Shown one piece after another: positions 1 to 9,784 of a stretch of DNA of 36,690 bases. A model generated the notes under the pieces. It was not told the DNA's origin and ran no database searches. It saw only the letters and a program-made list of their open reading frames with translations. Source of the DNA: an uncultured Collinsella sp. (GTDB taxonomy: Bacteria > Actinomycetota > Coriobacteriia > Coriobacteriales > Coriobacteriaceae); the NCBI GenBank assembly GCA_900757465.1, contig CAAENY010000144.1, positions 1-36,690 of the forward strand, in the 5' to 3' direction. The position numbers and the translations under genes were made by a program. The stretch's first letter is position 1, and each line of letters opens with the position of its first letter.

Positions 1-1759
<1,759 letters not shown>

Positions 1760-1958
1760 ATGTTGTTGTTCCTTATCTGCACGCGCAATGGGCACGGCAT
1801 GCGACCGCGCGGGCGTGCTTGGTAGTGCGCTAATACATACAAAAACAGGTGCGCACAGAGAGGACGTTGCTCAGCACGCTGGCGATCGCTTTGGCAGCCC
1901 TATCACGCGCCGTCCAGACGCAGCAGCTCTAAGCGATGGAGCAGATTCGCCGCGGGTT

Positions 1959-1964
1959 AGTATA
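1959..1964 (-). promoter_or_regulatory. Possible -10 element for the DEAD-box helicase
   Basis: On the minus strand the hexamer TATACT is preceded by GGG, and I see no convincing -35. If used, it gives a 5' untranslated region of nearly 200 nt. Long leaders are common for cold-regulated helicase genes. This is a weak call. Confidence 0.3.
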
Positions 1965-2029
1965 CCCGTACTCCGTATGCCCCCACGTAAACCACAGATG
2001 ACGGGGTGGACGAGGTGGGCCCGGCTGAT

Positions 2030-2169
2030 TGTCTCAATCTGTAACATCTACAGGGCAAATCTTCCTCTACGTGTTACAGATCGAGACAAACGGTCGACAC
2101 GGTTCAGAAACGTCTCAATCTGTAACGGTTACCGAGTAAAATCGGCCCTAATTGTTATAGATCAAGACA
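2030..2169. repeat. Palindromic array A: two 59-bp inverted-repeat units (family 1)
   Basis: Unit A1 spans 2030-2088 with arms at 2030-2045 (TGTCTCAATCTGTAAC) and 2073-2088 (GTTACAGATCGAGACA). Unit A2 spans 2111-2169 with arms at 2111-2126 and 2154-2169 (GTTATAGATCAAGACA). Both have a 27-bp interior and start 81 bp apart. The array lies between the divergently transcribed helicase and the FHA gene, upstream of the FHA promoter. The rest of the 1760-2347 gap shows only the two candidate promoters. Confidence 0.93.
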
Positions 2170-2212
2170 GAGGGGGATTTCCGTCCAGTCCAAACCAAAT
2201 CTCTCAGTCTTC

Positions 2213-2240
2213 CTGCAATTTCGAACATGTGGCCTATAAT
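2213..2240 (+). promoter_or_regulatory. Sigma70-type promoter for the FHA gene
   Basis: A perfect TATAAT at 2235-2240 is preceded, 16 bp upstream, by CTGCAA at 2213-2218. It lies about 110 bp before the GTG start and directly downstream of array A. Confidence 0.55.
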
Positions 2241-2347
2241 GTTGCTTTGGTTACGCTATATATTGCGCAGCCATTTAATACGTCGCCCACCGGGGGCCAT
2301 TAATTCCTATCGCCATATTGGCTAGGAAGCAATCAAAGGAGGTATCC

Positions 2348-3310
2348 GTGGCAGCAGAGACGCCTTGCTCGGTCCTCTATAACGATATTCGCTCGTTCGG
2401 CGGTCTTAAACATCTCGAGATCGCCCGAATGCTCATCAATGGAAACTCTTATCTCGGCAGTACCCTGCTCGAGAAATGCTCTTCCAACCGCTCGTATCTC
2501 ACCCGTTACATCGTCCATCGCAAGCCTGACCAGTGCGCGCCCTCCATCTACAGCGACTTTACCGTCACCACGCTCAACCTTTCCTCGGCAATCTGCAGCA
2601 AGCTCGGCGGCGGCGAGTCCGCCTATCGGGCAATCGCCGAGCACTATCGCGGTCCGGCCGCCAACGAAATGATGTCGGCTCTCGCCAGCTACAAGCTGGA
2701 CAGCCGCCTATATGCAAATGCCCTCAATCGCATCGACAACTTTGACGGCAATGCCGTGCGCGAGAAAAGCACGCTTTACCTTATGCTCTTTGTGGCAACG
2801 GGGGCGCTCGCCGATCCCGTTCAGGGCGTGGCCACCGTCGAGCGCTTTTGCGACAGCAAGACGGGCGAGCACTTTGGCGCCACCGAAACTACCGTCGGAC
2901 GTGGCTTTATGAGCAGCCTGGAGCAGCCGCGCACCGTCGCCCCCAACCTCGGTCTGCTCAGAACCCATGCCGACAACTGCGCCGACATGCAAATCCATCC
3001 CCTCACACGCGATCCGCGCGGCACCGTAATTGGTTCTTTGCCCAAAACCTCGCCCAGCATCACCGATGTGGGCGCCGACGCATCGCGCGAGCATCTTCGC
3101 ATTTGGCTTGAGGGTGAGCACTGGTACGCCCAGGGCCTTGGATCGACCAACGGCACGGTACTCGAATCGGGTGCAGGCGACGGCGATATTGTGATTGAAC
3201 CGCCACGCGACCAACGCGAGCCCGGCAAGATCTATCCCCCAGTGGAAATCGAAAACAGCGACAGGCTCCATCTGGGTCTCTACACGACATTCCTTGTCAT
3301 TGTGGACTAG
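2348..3310 (+). CDS. FHA-domain protein
   Basis: A 320-residue soluble protein with a C-terminal forkhead-associated domain, which binds phosphothreonine. The FHA signature is clear: SREHLRI at about residue 246 and GSTNGT ending at residue 270. The N-terminal 220 residues are mostly helical by eye and I do not recognise them; there is no signal peptide or membrane segment. I chose the GTG at 2348 because AAAGGAGGT sits 4-5 bp upstream; the TTG at 2318 has no ribosome binding site. A Ser/Thr kinase gene follows 171 bp downstream on the same strand, so this is probably its substrate or adaptor (inference). A hairpin terminator separates the two, suggesting partly independent expression. Array A lies upstream. 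Confidence 0.88.
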   Translation: MAAETPCSVLYNDIRSFGGLKHLEIARMLINGNSYLGSTLLEKCSSNRSYLTRYIVHRKPDQCAPSIYSDFTVTTLNLSSAICSKLGGGESAYRAIAEHYRGPAANEMMSALASYKLDSRLYANALNRIDNFDGNAVREKSTLYLMLFVATGALADPVQGVATVERFCDSKTGEHFGATETTVGRGFMSSLEQPRTVAPNLGLLRTHADNCADMQIHPLTRDPRGTVIGSLPKTSPSITDVGADASREHLRIWLEGEHWYAQGLGSTNGTVLESGAGDGDIVIEPPRDQREPGKIYPPVEIENSDRLHLGLYTTFLVIVD

Positions 3311-3311
3311 C

Positions 3312-3356
3312 ACGGACGGCGATCGAAAGACGGTCGCCGTCCGTCTTTCGTCTTCT
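3312..3356 (+). terminator. Rho-independent terminator after the FHA gene
   Basis: ACGGACGGCGA (3312-3322) pairs perfectly with TCGCCGTCCGT (3334-3344), followed by the T-rich stretch CTTTCGTCTTCT. It starts 2 bp after the stop codon. Confidence 0.8.
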
Positions 3357-3390
3357 ACCTTCTGCGTCGTAAACGACAATGCTCAGCGGC

Positions 3391-3447
3391 ATACGTGGGC
3401 AGTGCGGCTATCATGGTACTTTACCGATATCCGCACTGCTCACGTAT
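3391..3447 (+). promoter_or_regulatory. Long inverted repeat upstream of the Ser/Thr kinase
   Basis: The 17-bp arms at 3391-3407 (ATACGTGGGCAGTGCGG) and 3431-3447 (CCGCACTGCTCACGTAT) match at 16 of 17 positions around a 23-bp centre that contains TATCAT, a possible -10. It ends 34 bp before the kinase start. It could be an operator covering a promoter or a 5'-leader hairpin. No T-run follows, so it is not a terminator. Confidence 0.7.
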
Positions 3448-3481
3448 ACGTGCGGCAACCCATGCCAGACAAAGGAACGCC

Positions 3482-5566
3482 ATGGATACTACCGATAGCG
3501 CCTATGGCGACAAACTCATCCGTCTCGACACGTTCGATACCGCCGTGGCGGTCGACCCCAGCGCCGAGGATGACGCCAAGCGCCGGTTTATGACGCTTAT
3601 TCTCCAGACGGCCCACCGCAACAACGGCAACATCGGGCACGTGCTGCGCGCGACCAACACGAGCGGCGAGGTCTTTGCCGTCAAGCTACTCAAGGACAAC
3701 GCCATCCTTTCCGGCCAAGCCCCCGACCGCTCCGCCGAGCAATCGGCAGCGCACCTGGCCAACACCGCCGCGCTGTTCGAGGAGTACCGTCATCTGTGTA
3801 CCGTCTCGCACCTGCGCGGATTTCCGCGCGTCTATGGCTACGGATCGCGCGAGGATGACCCTCTCATCCTCATGGAGTGGGTCGAGGGCACCTCGCTCAA
3901 GCAGGCGCTGCCCCTGCTTCCGCACGACGCCTCGGGCGGGCTGACCACCCAGATGGTCGCCGCCGTCGGAAACGCCGTGCTTCGTGCGCTCTTGATGACC
4001 CAAGGCCTCGTGAATCCGGTCATCCATCGCGACCTGTCGCCTGCCAATATCATGTTCCGCACCACCAGCCGAACGCTCGAGCAGCAGATTGCCGATTGTT
4101 CCTTTGACCCCTGCCTCATCGACATGGGCTCCGCGACCATGGCTCTCGGCGACGACACGATCACCCGACGCGCCGACATCTGGCGCTTTGCCACGCCCGC
4201 ATACGCCGCGCCCGAGATGCTCACGCAGGATATCGAAGGCATCGCGGCCCTTCGCCGTTCGCCGGCAATCGATGTCTATGCGCTTTCGAGCATTCTGTAC
4301 CAGCTCTACAGCGGTCGCAAACCGTTTGACTTTGAGTCGACGGACGCCGCTGCAACCGGCTCGTTCTATCTCGTAAAGACCAAGACCAAGCCGGCACCGC
4401 TCGAGCCGCGCTGCGAGGGCGATGAAGCGCTCGTCCAAATCATCATGAAGGGTCTCTCAGTCGAGCAGTGTGATCGTCCCACCGAGCAGCAGATGCTCGA
4501 GGTGCTCTCGACATACCTCACCGATGCCGAATCCGAGGGCCGCGAGGGCGCGGGCAGTGATGCCGCAATCGACATCGACTCCGGTACGCACCTTAAGGTC
4601 GACGTCGCCGGCGAGCGCGCGCGAGAGATCCTGGAACAGGCCCGGCACGATGCCATGACCCGTCGCCGGTTTATTATCGGTGGCGTCGTTGCAGCCGTTG
4701 CGGGGCTCAGCGTCATTGGGGCGGCAACCCATGGCTTTGGCATCCCCGACTACCTGGATGGCATCCGCGGTTCGCTTGACGACTACACCTGGGATCAGCT
4801 GCAGGAGATTTCGCTCAAGATTAAGGCCGCCGAGACCCGTAGCGAGGCACGCGAGATTGCCAAGCGCTATCACCTGCTCGATGCCGATGGGCATATCCCC
4901 TATCCGTGTACCAAACGTGTCACGCTCACCAACGGGCTGCAGGTTGGCGCGCAGCTTGTGGGCATCCGCCACGATGAGCTTCTGGACGGGACGGGCAAGG
5001 CCGGATTGACGTTTATGTTCGATGCGGGTATTGCCGAGCGCAACGCTGCGGCTGAACCGCCGAGCGCCGGCTGGGCAGATTGCGAGCTGCGGGAATGGCT
5101 CAACGGCGACGGCCTTAAGCTGCTGCCCAACGAGTTGCGCGCACTCATCAAATCTGTCAAAAAGATCTCGAATAACGCTGGCGCCGCCAACAGTGCATCG
5201 TGTCTGAGCGAGTTGCCCGCAACCCTTTGGCTGCCCGCCATGGTCGAGTTGTGCGGTACGCAACCGCCCGAGTCATTTGCCAAGGACTATCACTACCTGG
5301 CAGACATCTACAACGGCGAGGGCAAGGGGTACCAACTCTTCCGCGAGCTCAAGGTGAGCCCGTATTCCACGAACGAGACGATGGTCCGCCAGTGGAAGGG
5401 CAAGGACACCTGCTGGTGGGAGCGCACGGTGAGCCCCGACTCATCGGAGACCGAAGGCACGCTCTACATAAACCGTGTGGGCCACGACGGCGACGTCTTT
5501 ACGTACGCAACGCCTGCGGACAACCCCAAGAAGCGGACCTGCGTGATCCCCGGGTTCTGTATTTAG
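3482..5566 (+). CDS. Membrane Ser/Thr protein kinase with extracytoplasmic DUF6273-like domain
   Basis: A 694-residue Hanks-type kinase. Start ATG 3482 follows AAAGGA. The N-terminal kinase domain (about 40-330) shows the ATP lysine K68 (FAVKLLKDN), catalytic loop HRDLSPAN with D184 and N189, an unusual DMG instead of DFG at D214, and AAPEML. A single membrane segment at about 394-415 is preceded by RRR and resembles a Tat-like RRxF motif, here internal. The outer C-terminal domain (about 440-694) has WxxCELREWLN, LWLPAMVEL and WWERT blocks, which I match to DUF6273, a domain common in secreted proteins of gut Gram-positives. It is presumably the sensor. There are no PASTA repeats, so this is not a PknB-type wall sensor. 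The FHA gene upstream is the likely partner, and array B begins 41 bp after the stop. Confidence 0.9.
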   Translation: MDTTDSAYGDKLIRLDTFDTAVAVDPSAEDDAKRRFMTLILQTAHRNNGNIGHVLRATNTSGEVFAVKLLKDNAILSGQAPDRSAEQSAAHLANTAALFEEYRHLCTVSHLRGFPRVYGYGSREDDPLILMEWVEGTSLKQALPLLPHDASGGLTTQMVAAVGNAVLRALLMTQGLVNPVIHRDLSPANIMFRTTSRTLEQQIADCSFDPCLIDMGSATMALGDDTITRRADIWRFATPAYAAPEMLTQDIEGIAALRRSPAIDVYALSSILYQLYSGRKPFDFESTDAAATGSFYLVKTKTKPAPLEPRCEGDEALVQIIMKGLSVEQCDRPTEQQMLEVLSTYLTDAESEGREGAGSDAAIDIDSGTHLKVDVAGERAREILEQARHDAMTRRRFIIGGVVAAVAGLSVIGAATHGFGIPDYLDGIRGSLDDYTWDQLQEISLKIKAAETRSEAREIAKRYHLLDADGHIPYPCTKRVTLTNGLQVGAQLVGIRHDELLDGTGKAGLTFMFDAGIAERNAAAEPPSAGWADCELREWLNGDGLKLLPNELRALIKSVKKISNNAGAANSASCLSELPATLWLPAMVELCGTQPPESFAKDYHYLADIYNGEGKGYQLFRELKVSPYSTNETMVRQWKGKDTCWWERTVSPDSSETEGTLYINRVGHDGDVFTYATPADNPKKRTCVIPGFCI

Positions 5567-5607
5567 GCGGCGGGCGTCTTGCCGTGACGGGACCCCTCCC
5601 CGGCAAT

Positions 5608-5955
5608 TGTCTCGATCTGTAACACTAGCTCGGCAGATACGGGTCTAGATGTTACAGAACGAGACATTTGAGTTGACCGCAGACGCTCTGTCTCGATCTG
5701 TAACAGTTAGAGGTCATATTTGCTGCTAGATGTTACAGATTGAGACATTGAGTTTCCTGCCAACTGTTTGTCTTAATCTGTAACAAATACTCGGTAAAAC
5801 GGGGTCTAGTTGTTACAAATCGAGACGTTTGGACTGCCACTCAACAGTTCGTCTAAATCTGTAACAACTATGGTTCAAAAACCGGTCCAGATGTTACAGA
5901 TTGAGATGATTGGTTGGGACGGTTCATCGGCCAACCAACCACCCTCATCTGTAAC
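5608..5955. repeat. Palindromic array B: four family-1 units plus a decayed half-unit
   Basis: Units are B1 5608-5666, B2 5689-5747, B3 5769-5827 and B4 5850-5908, starting 81, 80 and 81 bp apart. Each has 16-bp arms with exactly 27 bp between them; linkers are 21-22 bp. A degenerate left arm (CTCATCTGTAAC, 5944-5955) follows with no partner. The array fills the gap between the kinase stop and the copA control region. Arms vary more here (for example GTTACAGAACGAGACA, CGTCTAAATCTGTAAC) than in array C. Confidence 0.95.
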
Positions 5956-5981
5956 GAAATGTCATACATTTCTTTCTGTAC

Positions 5982-6012
5982 TGGACACCCCCAGGGGGTA
6001 TGGGTGTATAGT
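5982..6012 (+). promoter_or_regulatory. copA promoter with embedded CsoR-type operator
   Basis: TGGACA (5982-5987) and TATAGT (6007-6012) are 19 bp apart. Between them lies the palindrome ACCCCCAGGGGGTA (about 5987-6000), the G/C-tract dyad typical of CsoR operators. CsoR is encoded as the third gene, so copper-relieved autorepression is expected. The site lies about 30 bp downstream of the last array B half-arm. Confidence 0.72.
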
Positions 6013-6059
6013 ATCAGCAGGTTAACAATTCCAACACCAAATTACAGAAAGGAGAAGCC

Positions 6060-8402
6060 ATGGCTCAAGATAAGTTTGACGTGGGCGGCATGACATGTGC
6101 CGCCTGCCAGGCGCACGTGGACCGTGCCGTGAGCAAGCTCGACGGCGTCCAAAGCGTCGCGGTCAACCTGCTCGCCGGTTCCATGATGGTCGACTACGAC
6201 CCCGCGCGGGTCTCCCCCGACGATATCTGTACCGCCGTCGACCGCGCGGGCTACTCGGCCTCACCCGTCGAAGCGGGCGCCGGTACCGCCGGCTCAAGCG
6301 GCAGTACGCAAGCCAGGTCCGGCGCCGCCCATATGGAGTCGCCGACCAAAAAGTTGGAGGCCGCCGCCTCTGCCATGCGCACCCGCCTCATCGTCTCGAT
6401 CGTATTCCTCATCCCACTGTTCTACATAGGCATGGGGCACATGCTCGGCTGGCCGCTGCCCGGCATCTTCACCGGCCACACCCACAGTATGACGCTCGCG
6501 CTCACCGAGCTCGTCCTGCTCATCCCCATCGTCTACGTCAACGACGCGTACTTTATCAACGGGTTTAAATCGCTCGCGCACGGCGCGCCCACCATGGACG
6601 CCCTCATCGCCGTCGGCGCCACCGCCTCCATCGCCTGGTCGCTCTACGCCATGTTCATCATGGCCGACCAGCTAGCCGCGGGTCAGGTCCACGAAGCCAT
6701 GATGACAGGCATGGACAACCTGTATTTTGAGAGTGCAGGCACGATCCTGTCGCTGGTCACCGTAGGCAAATATCTCGAGACACGCAGCAAATCCAAGACC
6801 GGCGGCGCCATCGAGGCGCTCATTGACCTGGCGCCCAAGACCGCGACCGTCGTGGCCGAGGACGGTACCGAGGCCACCGTCGACGTCGATGCCATTCTGC
6901 CCGGCCAGGTCCTGCGTGTGCGCCCCGGAGAGTCCATCCCTGTCGATGGCGTGGTGCTCGAGGGCAGCTCGGCCGTGGACGAGAGCGCGCTCACCGGCGA
7001 GTCCATCCCCGTGGAAAAGACCGCCGGCGACACCGTCAACGCCGCCACCGTCAACCGCACCGGTTCGTTTACCTTCCGCGCCACGCGTGTGGGCGCCGAG
7101 ACATCGCTCGCCAAGATTATCCAGCTCGTCGAGGACGCCAACGCCACCAAGGCGCCCATCGCCCGCCTGGCCGACAAGGTCGCCGGTGTGTTCGTGCCCG
7201 TGGTGTTCGTGATCTCGGCTGTGACCTTTGCGGTGTGGATGGCACTGACCGGCAGCATAAACGAGGCGCTCACCTCCGCCGTGGCCGTGCTGGTGATCAG
7301 CTGCCCGTGCGCGCTGGGCCTGGCCACGCCCGTCGCCATTATGGTCGGCACCGGCAAGGGCGCCGAGATGGGCATTCTGTTTAAGAGCGCCGAGGCGCTG
7401 GAGAACCTGCGCAGCGCGGGCACCGTGGTGCTCGATAAGACGGGCACGGTCACCCGCGGCAAGCCTGCCGTGACCGATATCGTGGTAGCCACGCGCGCTG
7501 ACGGCTCGCCAGCCATGAGCGAAAAGGCGCTGCTCAAGTTGGCCGCCGCGTTGGAGCGCTCGAGCGAGCACCCGCTGGCCGAGGCGATTATGGCCGAGTG
7601 CGAGACACGCGGGATCGTCGCGCGCATGGTCGAGGACTTTGCCGCCGTGCCCGGACGAGGCGTTACGGCGCGCGAAGGGCAAAACGCCATTGCCGCTGGT
7701 AACGTGCGCCTGATGAACGAGTTGGGCGTTACCGTGCCCGCGGGTCTTGCCGAGCAATTTGCCGCCGAAGGCAAGACGCCGCTGTTCTTTGCCAAGAACA
7801 GCGAGCTTGCCGGCACCATTGCCGTGGCTGACAAGGTCAAGGAGACGAGCGCCGAGGCCATCGCCGCGCTCCGCAAGCTCGGCGTCGACGTGCGCATGCT
7901 CACCGGCGACAACCGCGTCACCGCCGAAGCGATCGCCCGCCGCGTGGGACTGAGTAGCGAGCAGGTCATCGCCGACGTGCTTCCTGCCGACAAGGAGCGC
8001 CACGTGCGCGAGCTGCAGGATGCGGGCGGCAAGGTCGCCATGGTGGGCGATGGCATCAACGACTCCCCCGCCCTGGCGCGCGCCGACGTGGGCCTGGCTA
8101 TCGGCACCGGCGCCGACATCACCAAGGAGGGGGCAGATGTGGTGCTCATGCGCAGCGACCTCATGGACGTTGCGCGGGCCATCGAGCTTTCGCGCGCCAC
8201 GATCCGCAACATCAAGCAGGACCTGTTCTGGGCGCTGTTCTACAACGGCATCGGCATTCCGCTGGCGGCGGGCGTGTTCTTCCCCCTCACCGGTTGGCAA
8301 CTCTCGCCGATGTTTGGCGCCGCGGCCATGAGCCTGTCGAGTGTCTGCGTCGTAAGCAATGCCCTGCGCCTAAAATCCTTTAAGCCCAAAGTGGCAAAAT
8401 AG
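6060..8402 (+). CDS. copA: Copper-exporting P1B-type ATPase
   Basis: A 780-residue membrane pump that exports Cu(I) using ATP. The N-terminal heavy-metal domain carries GMTCAAC (C13, C16), with a Gly/Ser linker to about residue 90. The membrane metal site is CPC at 415-417, the phosphorylated aspartate is D459 in DKTGT, SEHP marks the nucleotide domain, and GDGINDSPAL is at 663-672. There is one metal domain, normal length and no truncation. The start follows AAAGGAGAAGCC. It is the first gene of copA-copZ-csoR and lies behind a CsoR-type operator. Confidence 0.97.
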   Translation: MAQDKFDVGGMTCAACQAHVDRAVSKLDGVQSVAVNLLAGSMMVDYDPARVSPDDICTAVDRAGYSASPVEAGAGTAGSSGSTQARSGAAHMESPTKKLEAAASAMRTRLIVSIVFLIPLFYIGMGHMLGWPLPGIFTGHTHSMTLALTELVLLIPIVYVNDAYFINGFKSLAHGAPTMDALIAVGATASIAWSLYAMFIMADQLAAGQVHEAMMTGMDNLYFESAGTILSLVTVGKYLETRSKSKTGGAIEALIDLAPKTATVVAEDGTEATVDVDAILPGQVLRVRPGESIPVDGVVLEGSSAVDESALTGESIPVEKTAGDTVNAATVNRTGSFTFRATRVGAETSLAKIIQLVEDANATKAPIARLADKVAGVFVPVVFVISAVTFAVWMALTGSINEALTSAVAVLVISCPCALGLATPVAIMVGTGKGAEMGILFKSAEALENLRSAGTVVLDKTGTVTRGKPAVTDIVVATRADGSPAMSEKALLKLAAALERSSEHPLAEAIMAECETRGIVARMVEDFAAVPGRGVTAREGQNAIAAGNVRLMNELGVTVPAGLAEQFAAEGKTPLFFAKNSELAGTIAVADKVKETSAEAIAALRKLGVDVRMLTGDNRVTAEAIARRVGLSSEQVIADVLPADKERHVRELQDAGGKVAMVGDGINDSPALARADVGLAIGTGADITKEGADVVLMRSDLMDVARAIELSRATIRNIKQDLFWALFYNGIGIPLAAGVFFPLTGWQLSPMFGAAAMSLSSVCVVSNALRLKSFKPKVAK

Positions 8403-8434
8403 GATCACCATTAAGTCCATTTAGAACGGGTTTT

Positions 8435-8520
8435 CCAGGTGCCCGAGATTGACCTGAAAGAGGAGCGGCGCGTACTTTGGTACGCGAGCGACGGCTTGAA
8501 GGTCAAGGTCGGGTGCCTGG
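8435..8520 (+). ncRNA. Structured intercistronic RNA element between copA and copZ
   Basis: The outer arms 8435-8454 and 8501-8520 pair at 18 of 20 positions, including two G-U pairs. An inner perfect 7-bp stem, CGCGTAC (8469-8475) with GTACGCG (8480-8486), closes a TTTG loop. The whole 86-nt element sits 32 bp after the copA stop and 29 bp before the copZ start, with no T-run. It may protect mRNA ends, tune the copA:copZ ratio or sense a ligand. The class is unknown to me. Confidence 0.65.
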
Positions 8521-8549
8521 GAAAGCCGACACAACAGAGAGGAATACCC

Positions 8550-8771
8550 ATGCGTTTCACAATTAAGACTTCCGGCCTTATGTGCGGCCACTGCGACGCC
8601 ACCGTCGAGACGGCGTTGCTCAACGTGGCCGGCGTGACCGACGCCGACGCCGATCACGAGACTCAGACCGTACAGGTGGAGTGCGCCGACACCGTGACCG
8701 CTGAGCAGCTCGCTGCCGCCGTCGAGGGCGCCGGCGAGAAGTTCCACGCCCTGTCCGTGACCGCCGCGTAG
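8550..8771 (+). CDS. copZ: Copper chaperone, heavy-metal-associated domain protein
   Basis: A 73-residue single-domain HMA protein that hands Cu(I) to CopA. The metal site is MCGHC in SGLMCGHCDATV. I start at ATG 8550, after GAGAGGAATACCC; an in-frame GTG at 8439 would translate through the intercistronic hairpin and add 37 residues unrelated to the family. It lies between copA and csoR in one operon. Confidence 0.9.
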   Translation: MRFTIKTSGLMCGHCDATVETALLNVAGVTDADADHETQTVQVECADTVTAEQLAAAVEGAGEKFHALSVTAA

Positions 8772-8819
8772 CAGCTACCAGAAGCATTCGACCCCATCGA
8801 CCAGAAACGAGGACCCGCC

Positions 8820-9092
8820 ATGATGGCAGACCACAAATCGGTGACCCGCATGCTCAAGACGGCACGCGGCCAGATCGACGGCATCTTGCGGATGGTCGAT
8901 GAGGACCGCTATTGCGTCGATATTTCCACACAGCTCATGGCTACACAGGCGCTCCTCGCGCGCATTAACGCCGACGTGCTCAAGGCGCATATCGAGGGCT
9001 GCGTGACTTCGGCAATCGAATCGGGCGACGAAGACCTCAAAGCCGCCAAGCTCGCCGAGATCGAACGCGTCGTCGACAAGCTCTCCAAGTAA
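8820..9092 (+). CDS. csoR: Copper-sensing transcriptional repressor, CsoR/FrmR family
   Basis: A 90-residue all-helical DUF156 protein. The Cu(I) ligands expected of CsoR are present: Cys in RYCVDI and the His-x3-Cys pair in KAHIEGC. These distinguish it from formaldehyde-sensing FrmR types. The family motif ARGQIDGILRMVDEDR is present. Start ATG 8820 (an ATG at 8823 is also possible) follows GAGG. It is the last gene of the copper operon and should bind the operator upstream of copA, released by Cu(I). Confidence 0.92.
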   Translation: MMADHKSVTRMLKTARGQIDGILRMVDEDRYCVDISTQLMATQALLARINADVLKAHIEGCVTSAIESGDEDLKAAKLAEIERVVDKLSK

Positions 9093-9102
9093 TTGGGGCA
9101 TT

Positions 9103-9149
9103 GGGGACAGGTACGTTTGCACCACATTGGTGCAGATTAACCTGTCCCC
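9103..9149 (+). repeat. GGGGACAGGT inverted-repeat hairpin (possible REP-like element or terminator)
   Basis: GGGGACAGGT (9103-9112) pairs with ACCTGTCCCC (9140-9149), and an inner GCACCA (9119-9124) pairs with TGGTGC (9128-9133). It begins 10 bp after csoR and could terminate the copper operon, although only TT follows it. Its GGGGAC ends resemble those of the element at 13889-13928. Confidence 0.72.
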
Positions 9150-9204
9150 CTTGCTCTAAATCGGGTATAAAGGCGTGCGGCATATCGAATGAAAGGCAAT
9201 TTGC

Positions 9205-9678
9205 ATGAATGACTTTATGAAGGGTCGCAATGGCGCTGACGAACTCACCATCGTGATGGGCTTCGCAGGCATTATCATCGCCGTGATCGGTTCGATGGCT
9301 CGTATCCAGTGGCTCAGCTGGATCGCCATCGCCGTAATCGTGATTGGCGTGCTGCGCGGCCTGTCCAAAAATATCGACGCACGTCACAAGGAGAACGAGG
9401 CCTTTGTCGCCGCGACTGCAAACGTACCCGGCTTGGGCAAGTTTGTAGCTAGCTTGGGCGGCGGAGCTGCAGCGGCCAACGCCTCGCGCGCAGCCGGTAC
9501 TAGCAAGGAAGACTTTGAACGTGCCAAGCGCACGGCCAAGAAGATGTGGAAGGGTCGCAAGACCACGGCATACCTCAAGTGCCCCAACTGCGGCCAGATG
9601 CTCTCCGTCCCCAAGGGCAAGGGCAAGATCCGCGTCACCTGCCCCAAGTGCCACGCCAAGATGGAGACACGCTCATAG
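9205..9678 (+). CDS. Small membrane protein with C-terminal zinc ribbon
   Basis: A 157-residue protein of unknown function. Two hydrophobic helices lie at about residues 14-30 and 35-51. A charged, alanine-rich middle follows, then a zinc-ribbon with CPNCGQ and CPKCHA (two CxxC pairs about 20 residues apart). Zinc ribbons of this kind are often tethered to membranes in Actinobacteria and Firmicutes without known function. Start ATG 9205 follows GAAAGGC. TATAAA at 9166-9171 may be its -10, but I see no good -35. It converges on the amidohydrolase with a shared terminator. Confidence 0.82.
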   Translation: MNDFMKGRNGADELTIVMGFAGIIIAVIGSMARIQWLSWIAIAVIVIGVLRGLSKNIDARHKENEAFVAATANVPGLGKFVASLGGGAAAANASRAAGTSKEDFERAKRTAKKMWKGRKTTAYLKCPNCGQMLSVPKGKGKIRVTCPKCHAKMETRS

Positions 9679-9700
9679 CCGCCATACCATGGGACAAAAT

Positions 9701-9735
9701 AAAGCCGAGGCCTCGCACTGAGACCTCGGCTTTTT
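9701..9735. terminator. Bidirectional terminator between convergent genes
   Basis: AAAGCCGAGG (9701-9710) pairs with CCTCGGCTTT (9724-9733), and a T-run continues to 9735 on the plus strand. The A-run on the left gives a T-run on the minus strand, so it serves both the zinc-ribbon gene and the amidohydrolase. Confidence 0.9.
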
Positions 9736-9784
9736 TGATTATGACAAAGGGATTGCCCCTTTGTCGCATCGTCATATCGCACGC

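Noticed and set aside
5608..5908. Tandem rho-independent terminators
   Set aside because: Units have stable stems but no T-run on either strand, and they occur upstream of genes as often as downstream.
8439..8549. Longer copZ start at GTG 8439
   Set aside because: It runs through the hairpin, lacks a ribosome binding site and adds residues unlike the family; ATG 8550 has GAGAGGA upstream.
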